A DNA stretch of 64,000 nt from Cryptomeria japonica (GCF_030272615.1 NC_081406.1:395954439-396018438); one strand, 5' to 3'. Counted from the first letter of the stretch, positions 48,600 through 60,606 are shown. Numbers and translations: made by a program. The notes: generated from the sequence alone by a model not told the origin.

Positions 48600-48793
48600 A
48601 TTATGAAAAATAGGTTTTAAGGACCCGAAACCTTTAACAAAGGAGCATAAGATAGTTCAACATAGAGAAACCAGACTAGCAATGAAACATCATATAAAAG
48701 ATTGGCAAGAAGGCCAGTAAATCGAACAGACAACAAAAGAAAGGAACAACAAAGTGAAAAAACCAGATAAAAGACCTAAACAACAAACATCAA
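48600..48793 (-). other. LINE 3' UTR
   Basis: Between the ORF3 stop and the insertion boundary. It carries GGTTTCGGGTCCTTAAAACC near the end (minus strand), a potential stem-loop that could act as the 3' recognition site for the LINE reverse transcriptase. No poly(A). Confidence 0.55.
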
Positions 48794-50497
48794 CTACAAA
48801 GACTTAAGAAGATCGACCACCTTAGTGACCAACAAGTCATAGTTTGCTGAAGCAATTTTGAGTTCTTCAATTTCCTTGTTTGGCTTCTTCTCCTTCTTCG
48901 TGCCTCTGGTCCTCGTTCTAGGTCCTTGCACTTCTCCCATATGTTCAATGTCAGGTTCCAGCTCCAAGGAATCCTTCTCATTCTTCTGCTTGTTGATAAG
49001 AATTTTGGTGTTATCAGCTGAGGCCTTCAGAATGTTATGGCTTTGTTCAACAATGCTTTTGAGGCATTTTTCAATTTTGTTGAATTTGTTATCAGTTTCC
49101 ACCATTCTTTGGTCTGTAGCATTGCCATTGGTTTTTATCTCTTCCAGGGCCTTCTCCACTTGCTCAAACCTTGGGTTGAAGACATCTCTAATATCTTCAG
49201 CTCTGGCAACAGTTTTACTCAAGTCATCAACATATTCTACCATAGATTTACCTTCACCAATACTGATTGTCTCCAGAATTTGAACCTTGTGGCTCAACTT
49301 CTTCTTATCCTCCACAACTTTCTTGTGACTGTTAATTAACCAATCGAGGGTGTCCACAAACCCTTTCAAACCCTCAGTAGGAGGATTTGAAGGGGGGCTT
49401 TTCTCACCAGCATTGTCCTGTTCATTATTGGGAACATCTCCACTAGTGATCTGTTAGACATCTTCCCCTGTGATCTCCTCCTCCACTTTTTGGTCGATGT
49501 CAGGATCCTTTCTCTGCACTTTATCCTCCAATTCCATTTCATAATTGTCCTGCCTTTTCTGTTTGTTCCTTATCTGAATGGAAGTTTTAGTTTTCTTTTT
49601 CCGAGGGGACTGGGATTCATCCTTCCCAGATTCCTCAGAGACATCTTCCTCTGAGGAGGAGTGAATGTGGAAGACCCTTTCTTTACTTTTTTTCTTGCCC
49701 TTAGAAGAGGACTGCTTAATACTCACCCGTTTTCTTTTCTTACCAAGTTCAGCTTCAAAGTCTTTCAGACTCTCCTCTGTCTCACTTTTTGAATCACTTT
49801 AAGACTCATCACCCATAAAAAAATCAGAATCCGACCCTTCCTCCTCAGAATCAGAGATAGAAGGCTGGGGGCGGGCAATTTGGTTAGCTTTTAAATGGTC
49901 ATAGATTAAAACCATAAGACCTTGGTGCATGGCTGTATCTCCCTTAGGGTTCTCTCTATGGGCTTTAATGGTAGCATTCATTGAACAAATCAGGAAATAG
50001 GGTATGTTAACTTTTTCATCATACCTGAAATGGTTGAGCAGTACAAAATGATAGCCATACACTTTGGTGAATCTGTCATCCAAGGTAATGTATCGCATAA
50101 TAGCAAACATAACCTCCCTCCAGGGCTTAACAAATGCCATAGGAGGGTAGTAGGTCTTGCTTAGCTTAACCAGGGGCTTCTTCTCCTTAGTCATTTCAGG
50201 GTATCGCTCAATGGCCTCCTTGCTAAGCTTTTTGTCTTTGTAGAAATTGCTTCCTTCCCTACGAAGACTCGTTACCTGAGCAATGAGGTCTTCATCAATG
50301 GAGATAGTTTGATATCCCATCTTCAGGGTGCCCTTCCTCCAATTTTTGCAGAAAAAATTAGTGATTTTGGCATCCCTCCCATGGAGTCTCTCCATATACT
50401 TCGTAAACCCGCCCTTTTGCAAGATGCTCCAAATTTCCATCTTTTGTTTCCACTCCTTACATTTACTGGGCTCATAGCGACTCCTGTTACCTCCCAT
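48794..50497 (-). pseudogene. LINE ORF3: novel passenger protein with coiled coil (broken)
   Basis: Begins ATG 50497 (MGGNRSRYEPSKCKEWKQK), though the frame is open further upstream to 50683, and continues in one frame to TAA at 48794 apart from stops at 49799-49801 and about 49454-49456. N-terminal globular module of about 220 residues (GGFTKYMERLHGRD, MGYQTISIDEDLIAQVTSL, YYPPMAFVKPW, then HFRYDEKVNIPYF); acidic Ser/Asp stretch (SISDSEEEGSDSDFF); lysine/serine-rich middle, nuclear-localisation-like (SPRKKKTKT); C-terminal coiled coil of about 190 residues (frame 48794-49369). It lies downstream of the RNase H of ORF2, inside the single insertion. The fold of the N-terminal part resembles what I remember of 'putative plant transposon protein' domains. 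Function unknown. Confidence 0.7.
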
Positions 50498-50675
50498 AGT
50501 TTTGCAGTTCAAAACAGAAAATCGAGAGTTGCAGAAAGCTACAAGAAAGAAATTTCTTGAAGTGACCCCAAATACCAAGAAAGCATGGGAAAAGGTGGCA
50601 TTCGTCTTGTCATTAATGGTACTGGCACAATGATAATTAGTAATAGCCCTCCAAGTAATACTTTTAATCATTATT

Positions 50676-53600
50676 TTATGCATTTATGATCTTTGGAGTG
50701 CAGTTATATCGATCCATGAAAATGATCGATCTGATGTCATTGAAGAGATCCTCCTCACCCTTCCAGGTAACCATATTATTGTGAGTGACTGCCACATTGG
50801 CTGCCCAGTTAGCAGGGCCATTTGCTTCACGATAAATGTGGGAAATAAAACATTTATCGAAGGTGTTGATGAGATCTCTAGCAGCCTTTATAATGTTGTT
50901 GATAGTCCATGAGGGCTTAGAAATTTCTTTAAGGCATTTAATGATATTATTAGAGTCCCCCTCAATCCATAGATAGGGGCAGTTCCATCTTTTAGCCAGG
51001 AGAATGCCTTGGAGAGTAGCCATAGCTTCCGCCATGTGGTTAGTTTGGCAACCTATAGGAACATCAATCATGTCCTTACAACTGCCATTTCCATCTCTGA
51101 GAATCACACCACATCCCGCTGGGCCAGGATTTCCTTTGGCAGCTCTGTCAAATTTGATTTTGAGCCATCCATGAGGGGGAGAGTGCCATCTAGCTTCAAG
51201 TCTCTTTCTTTGTTTAGAATCAATACTAACAACACTCTTCAGATTCTAGGAGTTGAGAATGTGAGTTTCCATGGGGTTGATAGGATTGCATGGTTCTCCA
51301 ATGATCCTAATGTTCTCCACAATAGCCCTTTGAATTTTCTGAAAAACAACAACCTAGGTGAGAGAAGTATCCCTGAAGATGCGGTTATTTCTTTCTTTCC
51401 AGATCCCCCACAGGATGTGAGGGAGTGAGATCTGCCACAAAGATCTCAAAGTGGGATTAGACCAATGATAACTCCAAGAATGGAACAAATATTGGATAGA
51501 GTTAGGAAACACCCATTCCATACAAAAATTCTTAAGAAAACTTTCCCAAATTGAAGCAATGAAGGAATAGTGGATAGCCAAATGGTCCACACACTCTTCG
51601 TCCTCAAGACATAAAGCACACCTATTCGGGAAGATAAAACCTCTAACCTTCAGATTGTCTAAAGTCAAAATTTTGTTTTGGAGGATGGTCCAGTAGAAAA
51701 GATTGATCTTTGGGATAAGATCCTTTATCCAGGCTTTAAACTAGAAGGGGTTCTCTGAGGGGGCTGGAGATAGCACTCCATACATTGAAGAAACAGTAAT
51801 GTTGCCTTTGGGTTCTAATTTCCAAATAAAAGTATCTTCCTCATTGTTCAGCCAAGTAGAAGATAGGTGTTTCTTGATATTGATGAGGTCAGGGTGAATG
51901 CCTTCAATGTTCTACCATTTATCACCTATCCAATACCCCTCAACCAAGGAACCAAAGACTCTTTTACAGGGGGCAGCAAAAGGGGCCCAATCAAAGATTT
52001 CCATCAAAGGCTTATCAAGCAACCAGGGATCCTCCCAAAATCTAACTTTCCTAGCATTACCAACTCTCCATTTCACCCCTTTAGCAATGCTATCTTTACA
52101 CTTAGAGGGATGATTCCAAATGTGAGACACATTAATACTGAAATCGGAGTTAATGAAAGAGAAAACCGAAGAAGACAGAAGAGGATACTTACTTCTCCAA
52201 ATCTTACACCACTCACTGTCAAAGTGGAACAATCTCCAAACCTGTTTAGACAAAAGAGATTCATTGAGGGTTCAGATTCTCCTCAGGCCCAAACCACCGT
52301 TGCTTTGTGATCTGCAAACCTTGTCCCAAGCCACTAAAGCCATTCTTTTCTTTTCCTCTACCCCAGACCAAAGAATTTTTTTTTGAATTTTTTCAATAGC
52401 ATCAACAAACTTAATTGGAATTCTAAAGAGGCCGAGGGCATAAATAGGAATGCTTTGAAGGGATTCTTTAAGAAGTTGTATCTTGCCAGCTTGACTTAAG
52501 AGAGCACCTTGCCAACCAGCAAACTTTCTTTGAAATTTATCCACCAAAGAACTCCAAAAGGAATCAAGTGGAGCAATGCCTAGGGGGAGGCCTAGGTAGG
52601 TAGCAGGGAGATCAACAATCCGACATTCCAGAATTCTGTTGATTCTATGCTGTCTTCACTCAGGAGTGTTGATGAAAAACACTTCACTTTTAACCCAGTT
52701 GATAAGCTGGCCAGAAGTAGATGCAAACTTGCAAAGGGTGTCCTTCAGGATACTGGCTTCCAAAATGCTTGAGTCCCCCATAATGATGGTGTCACCCACA
52801 AATTACTGGTGGAAGCAAGTATGATCTACAGAGGAGGGTTGGAGACCTTTAAAAATACCTCTAGTCACCATGCTTTCTATGGACCTACCAAAACATTCAG
52901 CCATTATTATGAAGAGGATAGGGGAGATGGGGTCCCCTTGCCTCAATCCTCTAGAGGCTTTAAAGAAGGAGAAGGGAGATCCGTTAACAAGAACGTCAAA
53001 GGAGGCAGAGGAGATAAGCTACTTGAAGAGGCCCACACATTTGTTAGGGAAGCCAAAAGCCAAAAGGACCTTCATGAGGAAAGAACAATCGACCCGGTCA
53101 TAGGCCTTAGATAGATCCAACTTGAGAATGAAACCCTACTTCTTAGCCATAACAAGGGAATGGATGTTCTCATGGACAGTTATGATGGAATCAAGAATTT
53201 GCCTTCCTAGCACAAAACCATTTTGCTGATGACTAATCAAAGATGGAAGGACTTTCAAGTGTTTGGAAGTTAGGACCTTGGAAATTATCTTATAAAAAGA
53301 GTTGCATAAGATAATTGGCTTGAACTTATCCATGGAGTCAGCACCTTGACTTTTGGGGAATAAAGCAATAAAGGTGCCATTGATTTCTTTCAGAAGTTTT
53401 CTAGCCCCAAAAAATTCTTTAACCTCACTGGAGACATCTTTCCCAACAATATCCCAGAACTCTTGGAAAAAGAACATATGGAAGCCATCAGGTCTAGGAG
53501 ATTTGTTACCTTCAAAAGAAAAGACAACATTTATGATCTCCAAATTCGAAGGGATTGAAGTTAGGAAAGCATTCTTCTGCTCATCAATAAGGCAAGGAAT

Positions 53601-54866
53601 GTTCTGAAGAAAGGAATTTTGAACATCATCATCCAAGATTTGATCCCTACAAAGAAGATCAGAGAAGAAACTTTTGGCCTCATTTCTTATCTCCTCCTCC
53701 TTAACCAGCTCCACATTGTCCACCATCAATTTTTTGATCCTATTAGCCACTTTATGTTTGATTGTCGACATATGGAAGAATCTGGTGTTCTTATCTCCTT
53801 CCTTTAGCCAAATACATCTTGACCTCTATTTCCAAAAAGCTTCTTCTTTAGCAATGATTTCATGGTATCTTTTAAGGATTTCATTTTCTTCAACGATAGT
53901 CATAGTAGAGAATCCATCCTTCTGGATTTGGACCTATATTTTATTGAGGTCTTCCTGAATTTTTCCTTTGGCCTTAAAAATATTCCCAAAGTTGGATTTA
54001 TTCCAAGTCCTTATGTTGTCTTTTATGCTTTTAAGTTTCTTCACAACTCTAAACATGGTAGTACCCTCAACTTGAATGTTCCACCATTCCTAAATTTTAT
54101 GGGTGAGATCTGGATGTAAAGTCTACATTTTTTCAAATCTAAAAGGAAAATTCCTTCTCCTATTTATGGGGTCAGCAATAAGAGTTATGGGATAGTGGTC
54201 AGACCCAACACGAATGTGAGCAGATGGAGAACATAAATAGTGTCTGTACCAATCATCATAATAAGAGCCTTATCAAGGCGAACTTGAATAAGGTCATTTC
54301 CAGCCCTCTTGTTAGTCCAAGTGTAATTGAAACCCTACATCTCCACATCATTAAGAGCCTGAGTGTTTATAAAATCCATGAGGGCTAGTCTGCTGTCCAA
54401 CTGAGAAGGGATTCCACCAAATTTTTTCTCCTCTCTCAACGGGGTATTGAAGTCTCCCATGACCAGCCAGCTGAGGTTCTTGAAGCTGTCCCTTATTTCC
54501 ATAAGTTTTTTCCAAAAATTGCTTTTGTCTTTCAAGGTGTTAGGAGCATAAATGTTTGTGAGGACCCAAGAGGTTTCATCTTTTAAATGCTCAAATTTAA
54601 TGCAAGAAAAATTGCTTTCTTGAATAAGAACTTGACCTCTAACACTATTGAGATTCTAGATTGTTGCAATGCCTCCAGAGGCACCTTCTGAGCCACCACC
54701 ACAAATGCTCCTAGATTTAAAGAAATTCAAAGCTTCTACCTTATCTCTACTCATCTTGGTTTCTTGAATAAGAAAAATATCAGGTTTACTATCCCTAATC
54801 ATACTCCTAATAATATCATGTTTGTGGGGATTATTGTCCCCTAATGTTCCAAGAAACAAGCTTCAT
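50676..54866 (-). pseudogene. LINE ORF2: endonuclease, RT, zinc finger, RNase H (broken)
   Basis: Starts at ATG 54866 with MKLVSWNIRG, the canonical start of plant L1 endonucleases; a break follows within a few codons. Endonuclease continues as DIFLIQETKMSRDKVEAL (54656-54859) and LVMGDFNTPL (54335-54535). RT: GNKSPRPDGFHMFFFQEFWD and FKPIILCNSFYKIISKVL (53136-53771). The catalytic box normally F-A/V-D-D-T reads F-V-G-D-T (about 52788-52802), so one catalytic Asp is Gly. Then WAGW-like GWQGALLSQAGKIQLLKES (52272-52547), a zinc-binding RT region NRCALCLEDEECVDHLAIH (51354-51668) and RNase H (FDRAAKGNPGPAGCG, WIEGDSNNIIKCL, HIYREANGPANWAAN; final Asp replaced by Asn) ending at 50676. The full length of about 1,390 codons fits a plant L1 with RNase H. 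Confidence 0.9.
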
Positions 54867-54961
54867 GATTACTTACCAATTCCTAACTCCTTTAGAGTCC
54901 TCTGAGTCCCATCTGCTATGTTCTTGCTGGCCTCCTTATCTCTGACTTTGTGGTTTGAAGG

Positions 54962-56614
54962 TCATCCTAGGGATGAGGAGACATACCCTTCAACTTGAGC
55001 AATTCTACTAGACTTCCTTAGTTGGGTGATAGAGGGAGTGGATCCTTTTTTGTTCCTGTATTTTGGAATTTTCCATTTTGCTTCTTTCTCAAAAACCGCT
55101 TCAGGGTTACCAAGGATTCTAGAAATTTCCTCTTCATTTCCCCATTTAGGTGACCTGGAATCATGTGAAGAGTTATGAAATTTTTTAGAGGCTTGATCTG
55201 AATCTGAAAGGTTCAGACCCAATATAGCACATTTCTAGGCCTCTTGCAAATCAGAACTGATTGTGAGAGGGGAAGAGTCAAATTGTTCCACTTCCTTAAT
55301 ACTCTTATCCTTATGATCCTCTTCATTGGAAGATTCCTTACTAGCCAAGGTGTTAGCAATTACCATCTGGGTATTTTCTTTAGAAGATTCATTTTGGTCT
55401 ATTATTTCCTCTCTTCGGATCTGCCCTTCCAGGGGGTTGTTTGCTTTCATTCGTTCCTTCCTTAGAGCTTCCTAAGGGGGGGGGAGATGTTTAGAGACAA
55501 AGGCTGAGGAGACCACTTCCTTATTCTCCCCCAGAGGTCCAAAATAGTTGATATCAACTAGGTCAGTTTCCTTATTTTTGGAATTTTTGACTTGCCATAC
55601 CTTTTTCTCCGGAGCCTTTTTACTTTCTACTATAGTTTTGGCATGCTTATTCTCCCCTTTAGGCTTGAGAGGACGATGTTTAGCCCATCGACCTTCTTTT
55701 TTGTAGTGGAAGCAAGCAAAGGGGATGGATTTGTATTCAATTTGTTGTTTCCAAGTTCCCAACTTTGACACAATATCTATCTCCTCGGGCATGTCTACAT
55801 CGTAGGTGATCCCTACACAAAATATGGCATGAGTGAGCCCCCTTCTTGAAGCTGTGACAGGATCTATTGAGAGGAGATCTCAAAAAGAGATTGCTATACC
55901 TGAGAAAATACTTTCTGCTCAATACTCAAGAGGCAGATCTGGTAACTTAACCCAAACTGGGACTTGCACCAGAAGATAATCACTCATATTTAGATTCGGA
56001 TGCCATTTCTGGAGGACCAGAGCTGTCTTTCCAACCAACCAAGGGCTGCCATAAAGGATCCTTATTTTTTCTTCATCACATGAAAAAGTAAAGGTGAGTA
56101 GACCTTTGGGCAGAGCCAAAACTTCAACATTACCTTTCAAAGCCCATTTCCATTTAACATAGGCCCTAAGAACCTTAATGTTAGGACGTGGTCCCATAAA
56201 TTTACCCACCAGAGAGTTCAACATACTGCTTATGTTATGATCCACTACTAAGTCAGGGATAGAGATGGAAAACTTACCACCATTCAGATCTGATATATTC
56301 TTGACAGGAGGCAGGGAAGATTTCCCGGTAGGTCTAGTTCAAAAGAGGGTTGAACACTTTCTAATTCTTGTCCACTCTCATAAACCTCTTCATGTGGGCT
56401 GGACCCCCCCAACCTCATTTCCAGGACGTGCATTATTCTCTGGTAGAGTACCGTCAGCTTGCAGAATATCCGGAGGCTTGTCCTTCTCCCCCATTTGGCC
56501 AGCTCCATCGATCTGGCCACTTCCTCCATTGGAACCAGAGTTCCCGCCTTGTAGAGAATTCAAAATTTGAATTCTGCCATTGCCGCCTTCTCCTCCCCCA
56601 CGCAAGCTCTCCAT
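54962..56614 (-). pseudogene. LINE ORF1: DUF4283-like RNA-binding protein (broken)
   Basis: Probable start ATG 56614 (MESLRGGGEGGNGRIQILN). The Gly/Asn/Gln-rich N-terminus is broken by a frameshift near 56390. The frame 55919-56245 carries the DUF4283 pattern of plant LINE ORF1 (LVGKFMGPRPNIKVLRAYVK, GLLTFTFSCDEEKIRIL, SPWLVGKTALVLQKW, VQVPVWVKLPDLPLEY). A degenerate zinc knuckle follows near 55700 (ACFHYKKEGRWAKHR; a first Cys and a His remain). The C-terminal part is charged and ends at 54962, 95 bp before the ORF2 start. ORF1 would coat the LINE RNA. Confidence 0.82.
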
Positions 56615-56647
56615 CAAGTATGTTTGGCAAGATGGTTGTATGTATAG

Positions 56648-56794
56648 TGATTCATGTGGTTGCATTGATATTACTTGTTCTTACTTTCTTTTATGCATAC
56701 CAGTTAATAAGTGGATTTGTTAATAAGGTTAAAATTACTCTATCTGACAGAACACCGATTCACTCCCCCCTCTTAGTGTTCTTGGATTCTAACA
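56648..56794 (+). repeat. Left LTR, second part
   Basis: Resumes the LTR with CATGTGGTTGCATTGATATT and ends CTTGGATTCTAACA at 56794, matching the right LTR end at 61729. Confidence 0.9.
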
Positions 56795-56796
56795 TT

Positions 56797-56809
56797 TGGT
56801 ATCAGAGCC
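56797..56809 (+). promoter_or_regulatory. Primer-binding site of gag-only element
   Basis: TGGTATCAGAGCC, two bases after the left LTR; the standard initiator methionine tRNA site. Confidence 0.9.
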
Positions 56810-56846
56810 TTGTGCCTCAGAATAAGTCATCCTGAATCCGGAATCC

Positions 56847-57965
56847 ATGGAGATGAGTCTATAGAAGGAACTTGAAGTAGAACTTGAGGACTATGATGCT
56901 GAAAGGTTGAAGAAATTGAAGCTACAAGATGAGTTGAATTCTGCAAAGGAATTCATTCTTACCTTGCAGGAGAGGTTATCATCTTCTCAAGCTAAAAGGA
57001 AGGAACTTTTGTAAAATACGGATGATGAAGAGAAGAATTCCCTTAAGGAATTATGTCATAAGCTGAGTTAGGAGAATGGTGTGATGAAGAATGAAATACA
57101 AGCCATGACTATGAGGATGTCGAAGGAGATTGAAGACCGAAAGAAGAATGAAGGAAATCTTGTTATATCTCTGAAAGATAGATTAGAGGAATGCATTAGG
57201 TTGGCGCATGAGAATGATGTGTTGAGAACCGAGTTGGTGCAATCACAGAACAATGAGCAAGAGTTGGAAAGAATGATGTCAATCCTGAGAAGTGATTTGG
57301 ATGCTGCAAATGAATATAAAGAAACTTTCAGGGCCAGTTCTGCAAAGCTTGATGAATTATTGAAGGATCAAAGAGACACTGGAGACACTAGAGGTCTTGG
57401 ATTTGAGCGTGGAGAAAGCTCTGGTACTGCAAATTAGGGGAATCCACCAGACAACCGGAATTAGAAATCACTAGTAAGGCAATCCAATGCACATAACTTT
57501 AATGGTAGATGCTTTGTTTGTAATATGTTTGGTCATAAAGCAAGTCAATGCAAAAATAGAGCAAATCAGAATAATAATGTTGTTCTGAGTCAGTGTTCAA
57601 AATGTAATAAGTATGGTCACAGGACAAAAGATTGTAGAATGAATGTGAGATGTCATGCATGTGGAAAGTTTGGACATATGGATAATCAATATAGGTTGAA
57701 GAATGGTTAAGGACTCAACAAGGCAATTCAAAAGAACAATGTTACTTTCTATGCATGCAACAAAATAGGAAATATTGCCAAATATTGCAAAAGCAAGAAT
57801 ACACTAGAAGGGAATGACACATCAAATGAGAAAGAAAAGAAAAATGTTGATGAGATCTAGAAAGATCATGCTAAACAGTGGATTAGGAAGTTTGAAGATC
57901 AATTGGCAGAGGTAAATTCTCTGGTTACCGAAACGACAGAGCAGAATGTTCCTGCACCGACATGA
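56847..57965 (+). pseudogene. Gag of the non-autonomous element: coiled coil plus zinc knuckles
   Basis: Starts at ATG 56847 and stays in one frame to TGA 57963-57965, interrupted by stops (TAG 56862-56864, TAA near 57012, TAG near 57069, TAG 57435-57437, TAA 57708-57710 and TAG near 57858). The first 190 residues form a long coiled coil (KELEVELEDYDAERLKKLKL, ENDVLRTELVQSQNNEQELE). A zinc-knuckle cluster follows: CFVCNMFGHKASQC, CSKCNKYGHRTKDC, CHACGKFGHMDNQY (last Cys replaced by Tyr) and a weaker fourth, C-x7-C. It would bind and package the element RNA. Three or four knuckles are more than the single one usual in plant copia Gag, including the copia element at 15.3 kb here. Confidence 0.8.
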
Positions 57966-58355
57966 AACTTATCCGGTAACTAAGGCTTTAGCCTTAGGGG
58001 AAGGCAAATTAATGTTAGATCCTACATTACCCCTAGTAGTGGTCTGAAAGCTTGTTTTAGATCTTGGTGAAGATACTTTGGAGATTCACCAACACTGAGA
58101 TAATGGATTTTGTATCCAGTATCATATGCCGGCATACATTAATGTCAATGGGAAATTAGGGTTTCACAGATTGAAAGGGATAAGTTGCTTCATTTTTGAT
58201 CACACAACACTCAGAGTGAGTTTAAGGTGATCAAGGCATTTAAGAGTATTTTCCAGCAATTTCCAGTATTCTCTATATGAATTTATCAAAGGTATTCACT
58301 GGCTTTGGTTGTGAGGTATTTTCTTTGTTTTCATGCTATTTTTTCTGAAATCGGA

Positions 58356-60606
58356 ATGGCTTCTAGATCTGCTCCCACTTCGACAAATGTGGTTGTCCCT
58401 ATTATGGTGGATATTAAGGAACATCCACATTTGAAATTCAAACAATGCCCTCAAATTGCAAAGGTCGATGACTCTATCGACACATTTTCTAGGGTTCTCG
58501 ACGGAGTTCTTTATGTTGAAGATGTGAGAGCATATATTCATTGCACTCTGGAGGATTTGGGTTCATCAGAGATTAAATCAATGTATATGTCTACTTTGCT
58601 AAACAAGGATGGATTGCTTAAACCAGAAATTCAAATTTTGAAGGATTAGGGTTTCACCAACATTATGGAGATGCCCGAGTTTGAGGATGGGATGATTCAA
58701 TATGTGCTAAGACGAGTCCATGGTGAGTTCATGTGGTTTGACCAACCCTATAAAATCACCAAGGAGGTGATTCATGCTATCATCGGCTTACCCCAGGTTG
58801 GATAGACACTGAGTAGGAAGAAGATTCCAAACAATGAGGTGAACAAGATAACTAGTGCCACCTCTGATAACCGGACGATGCAGATTAGCACTATCAGAGA
58901 TAAAGTTGTTCAATTTGCAAGCATGGTAATTGGATACAAGGTAACTCAATCAAACCGATTGAACTCTGTTTCTAGTTCCTATATTTTTGGTGCACATAAG
59001 ATGGTGAAAGAAAATGAGAAATATGATCTTTGTCAGTGGATGTGTGATGAGTTGATTTCTAATTTGGGAAATATTAAGGGAGATAAGAAAGGTACATTTC
59101 GGTATGGAAATCTCATTGTCTGTTTGATGCTTTTCTTTTTGAATGAGATATTGGGATCCCGTAAGAGGCAATGGGCCTTTGATATACAGGTAGGTAAACA
59201 GATCAAGGATGCATTGAAAAACTTGAGACACAATAAAGACTCCATTTTGTGGGGTTATTTCAAGGCATTTCAGAAAGCTATGAAGAAGAGGGAAAGGATC
59301 CATAAGCATATTGATGATAAATACTCTACCGACATTTGCTTCATGGTGAAAAAGGATGAAACTTTGATGGAGGTAGTACAACCTAGGACTGTCTGGGTTA
59401 CTGAGATGGGCTATGAGGTTGATGCACATATATTGGACCTTTATGCCAAGATGCTTATAGATGTCCTAATTGATGCTATAGGTAAAGGTATACTAAGTGG
59501 AGATCCACCGGTTTTGGAACGAAAAACATTTGAGGACATTCCTTCGACAGTTACACTTGTACATGATGTTGAGATTAATAAACCGGTAGATAATCCTTCA
59601 GTAATTGATGTTGATACAATTGAAGTTCATGAGGTTGAGGCAGTGGAAATAACTGCACCAAGTGGCAAAGCCACCGGTGTTGAGGAGGTAAAGGATAAAG
59701 TAGATCAAAAGGTTGAAGGTCAGGTTGATCAGACTAAGGTCCAGGTACCGACACCTTCACCAGCTGTTGGTCCCTCATTGTTGGCACTTGACTCATCCAT
59801 TCAAGAAGATTTTGATTGTCTTGGAAATATAACATTGAGCAGCTGAGCAGTTTTGAATTGATATTTGTTGCAGCTCAAAAATTAAGGAAGGGTCAGAAAA
59901 TAAGCAGGTTATTGAGCAAGCTATTCCTATTTTGTAGCAGCTTGCACTAGAATGTAAGATTGATCAGGTAGCTAGTCCATCCGATAAGTTGAAAGGTTTG
60001 AATGAGCACATTGCGAAATATTATAAAACTCTTCAACAAGAGTCAAACTAGCATTTGGTGGAAGGGTATAATGTGGCTCGGAAGGTCGCCTGTGATAAAA
60101 TGATCACATCCAACAAGGCTAAGCTAATAGATGAGATGACAAGGATTGATGAGGCTCTTCATCAATGTAGTCAAATATACCGGTCTTGCACTAAAACAAC
60201 AAAAAAAACAATGAACCTGGATAAAAAGGTTAAGGAGGATAAGGACAAGTTGGAACAACTTGTGGTAAGTTTTGATGGTACTGAATCATTGACTAGCACG
60301 GTTGATGGCTAGATTTTGATTTTAGAGTCTGAAATTCCAGCATTGGAGAAGGAAAAGGACAAGTTAATCCGGCGGGCCAGAGAGTTGAGAGGTTTGGTAA
60401 CTCCTCGGCTAAATACTTTTTTACTTCATAAGCGGGAATGTATGGAACAAATGAGTTTTCCCACACCGGCAACCCTAATAGAGGAAGAACTAGACAATTA
60501 CATTCTAAATGGGTTTGTATCTATTTTGGGAACTTTGAAATCCGTCTGGGATACTTATTTATCATTTTTGAAGGGTACTTATCCGGATATTTTCAAGTAT
60601 ATCTAG
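58356..60606 (+). pseudogene. Extra ORF of gag-only element: globular module plus coiled coil
   Basis: Probable start ATG 58356 (MASRSAPTSTNVVVPIMVD). One frame to 59846 with stops at 58647-58649 and 58803-58805, then a frameshift, and a second frame to 60606 with a stop near 60310. N-terminal globular module: GFTNIMEMPEFEDGMIQYVL, FDQPYKITKEVIHAIIGLPQ, NRTMQISTIRDKVVQFASMV and KKGTFRYGNLIVCLMLFFLN. A Val/Glu/Pro-rich linker follows, then a C-terminal coiled coil (60055-60606; for example LDKKVKEDKDKLEQL). No polymerase or protease motif. The layout matches LINE ORF3 at 48794-50497. I recall similar proteins next to plant transposons but know no function; the lack of pol suggests cargo or a structural role. 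Confidence 0.72.

Larger units (their letters stand above)
48600..56647 (-). mobile_element. L1-type LINE, 8.0 kb, inserted in the LTR
   Basis: One continuous insertion: the LTR stops at 48599 and resumes at 56648 or a few bases later, with TGATT on both sides (48595-48599 and 56648-56652). On the minus strand the order is ORF1 (about 56614-54962), ORF2 (54866-50676), an unexpected ORF3 (50497-48794) and a 190-bp 3' UTR. The 3' end reads CCTATTTTTCATAAT with no poly(A) tail, just after a short inverted repeat GGTTT...AAACC (48612-48632). The 5' end appears complete or nearly so. All three ORFs have stops or frameshifts. Confidence 0.88.

Noticed and set aside
48858-49339. Plus-strand open frames of 100-141 codons
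   Set aside because: Mirror images of the LINE ORF3 coiled-coil region on the minus strand; hydrophobic composition is the usual antisense artefact.
51009-54119. Several plus-strand frames of 60-147 codons
   Set aside because: Antisense shadows of LINE ORF2, which has recognisable RT and RNase H motifs on the minus strand.
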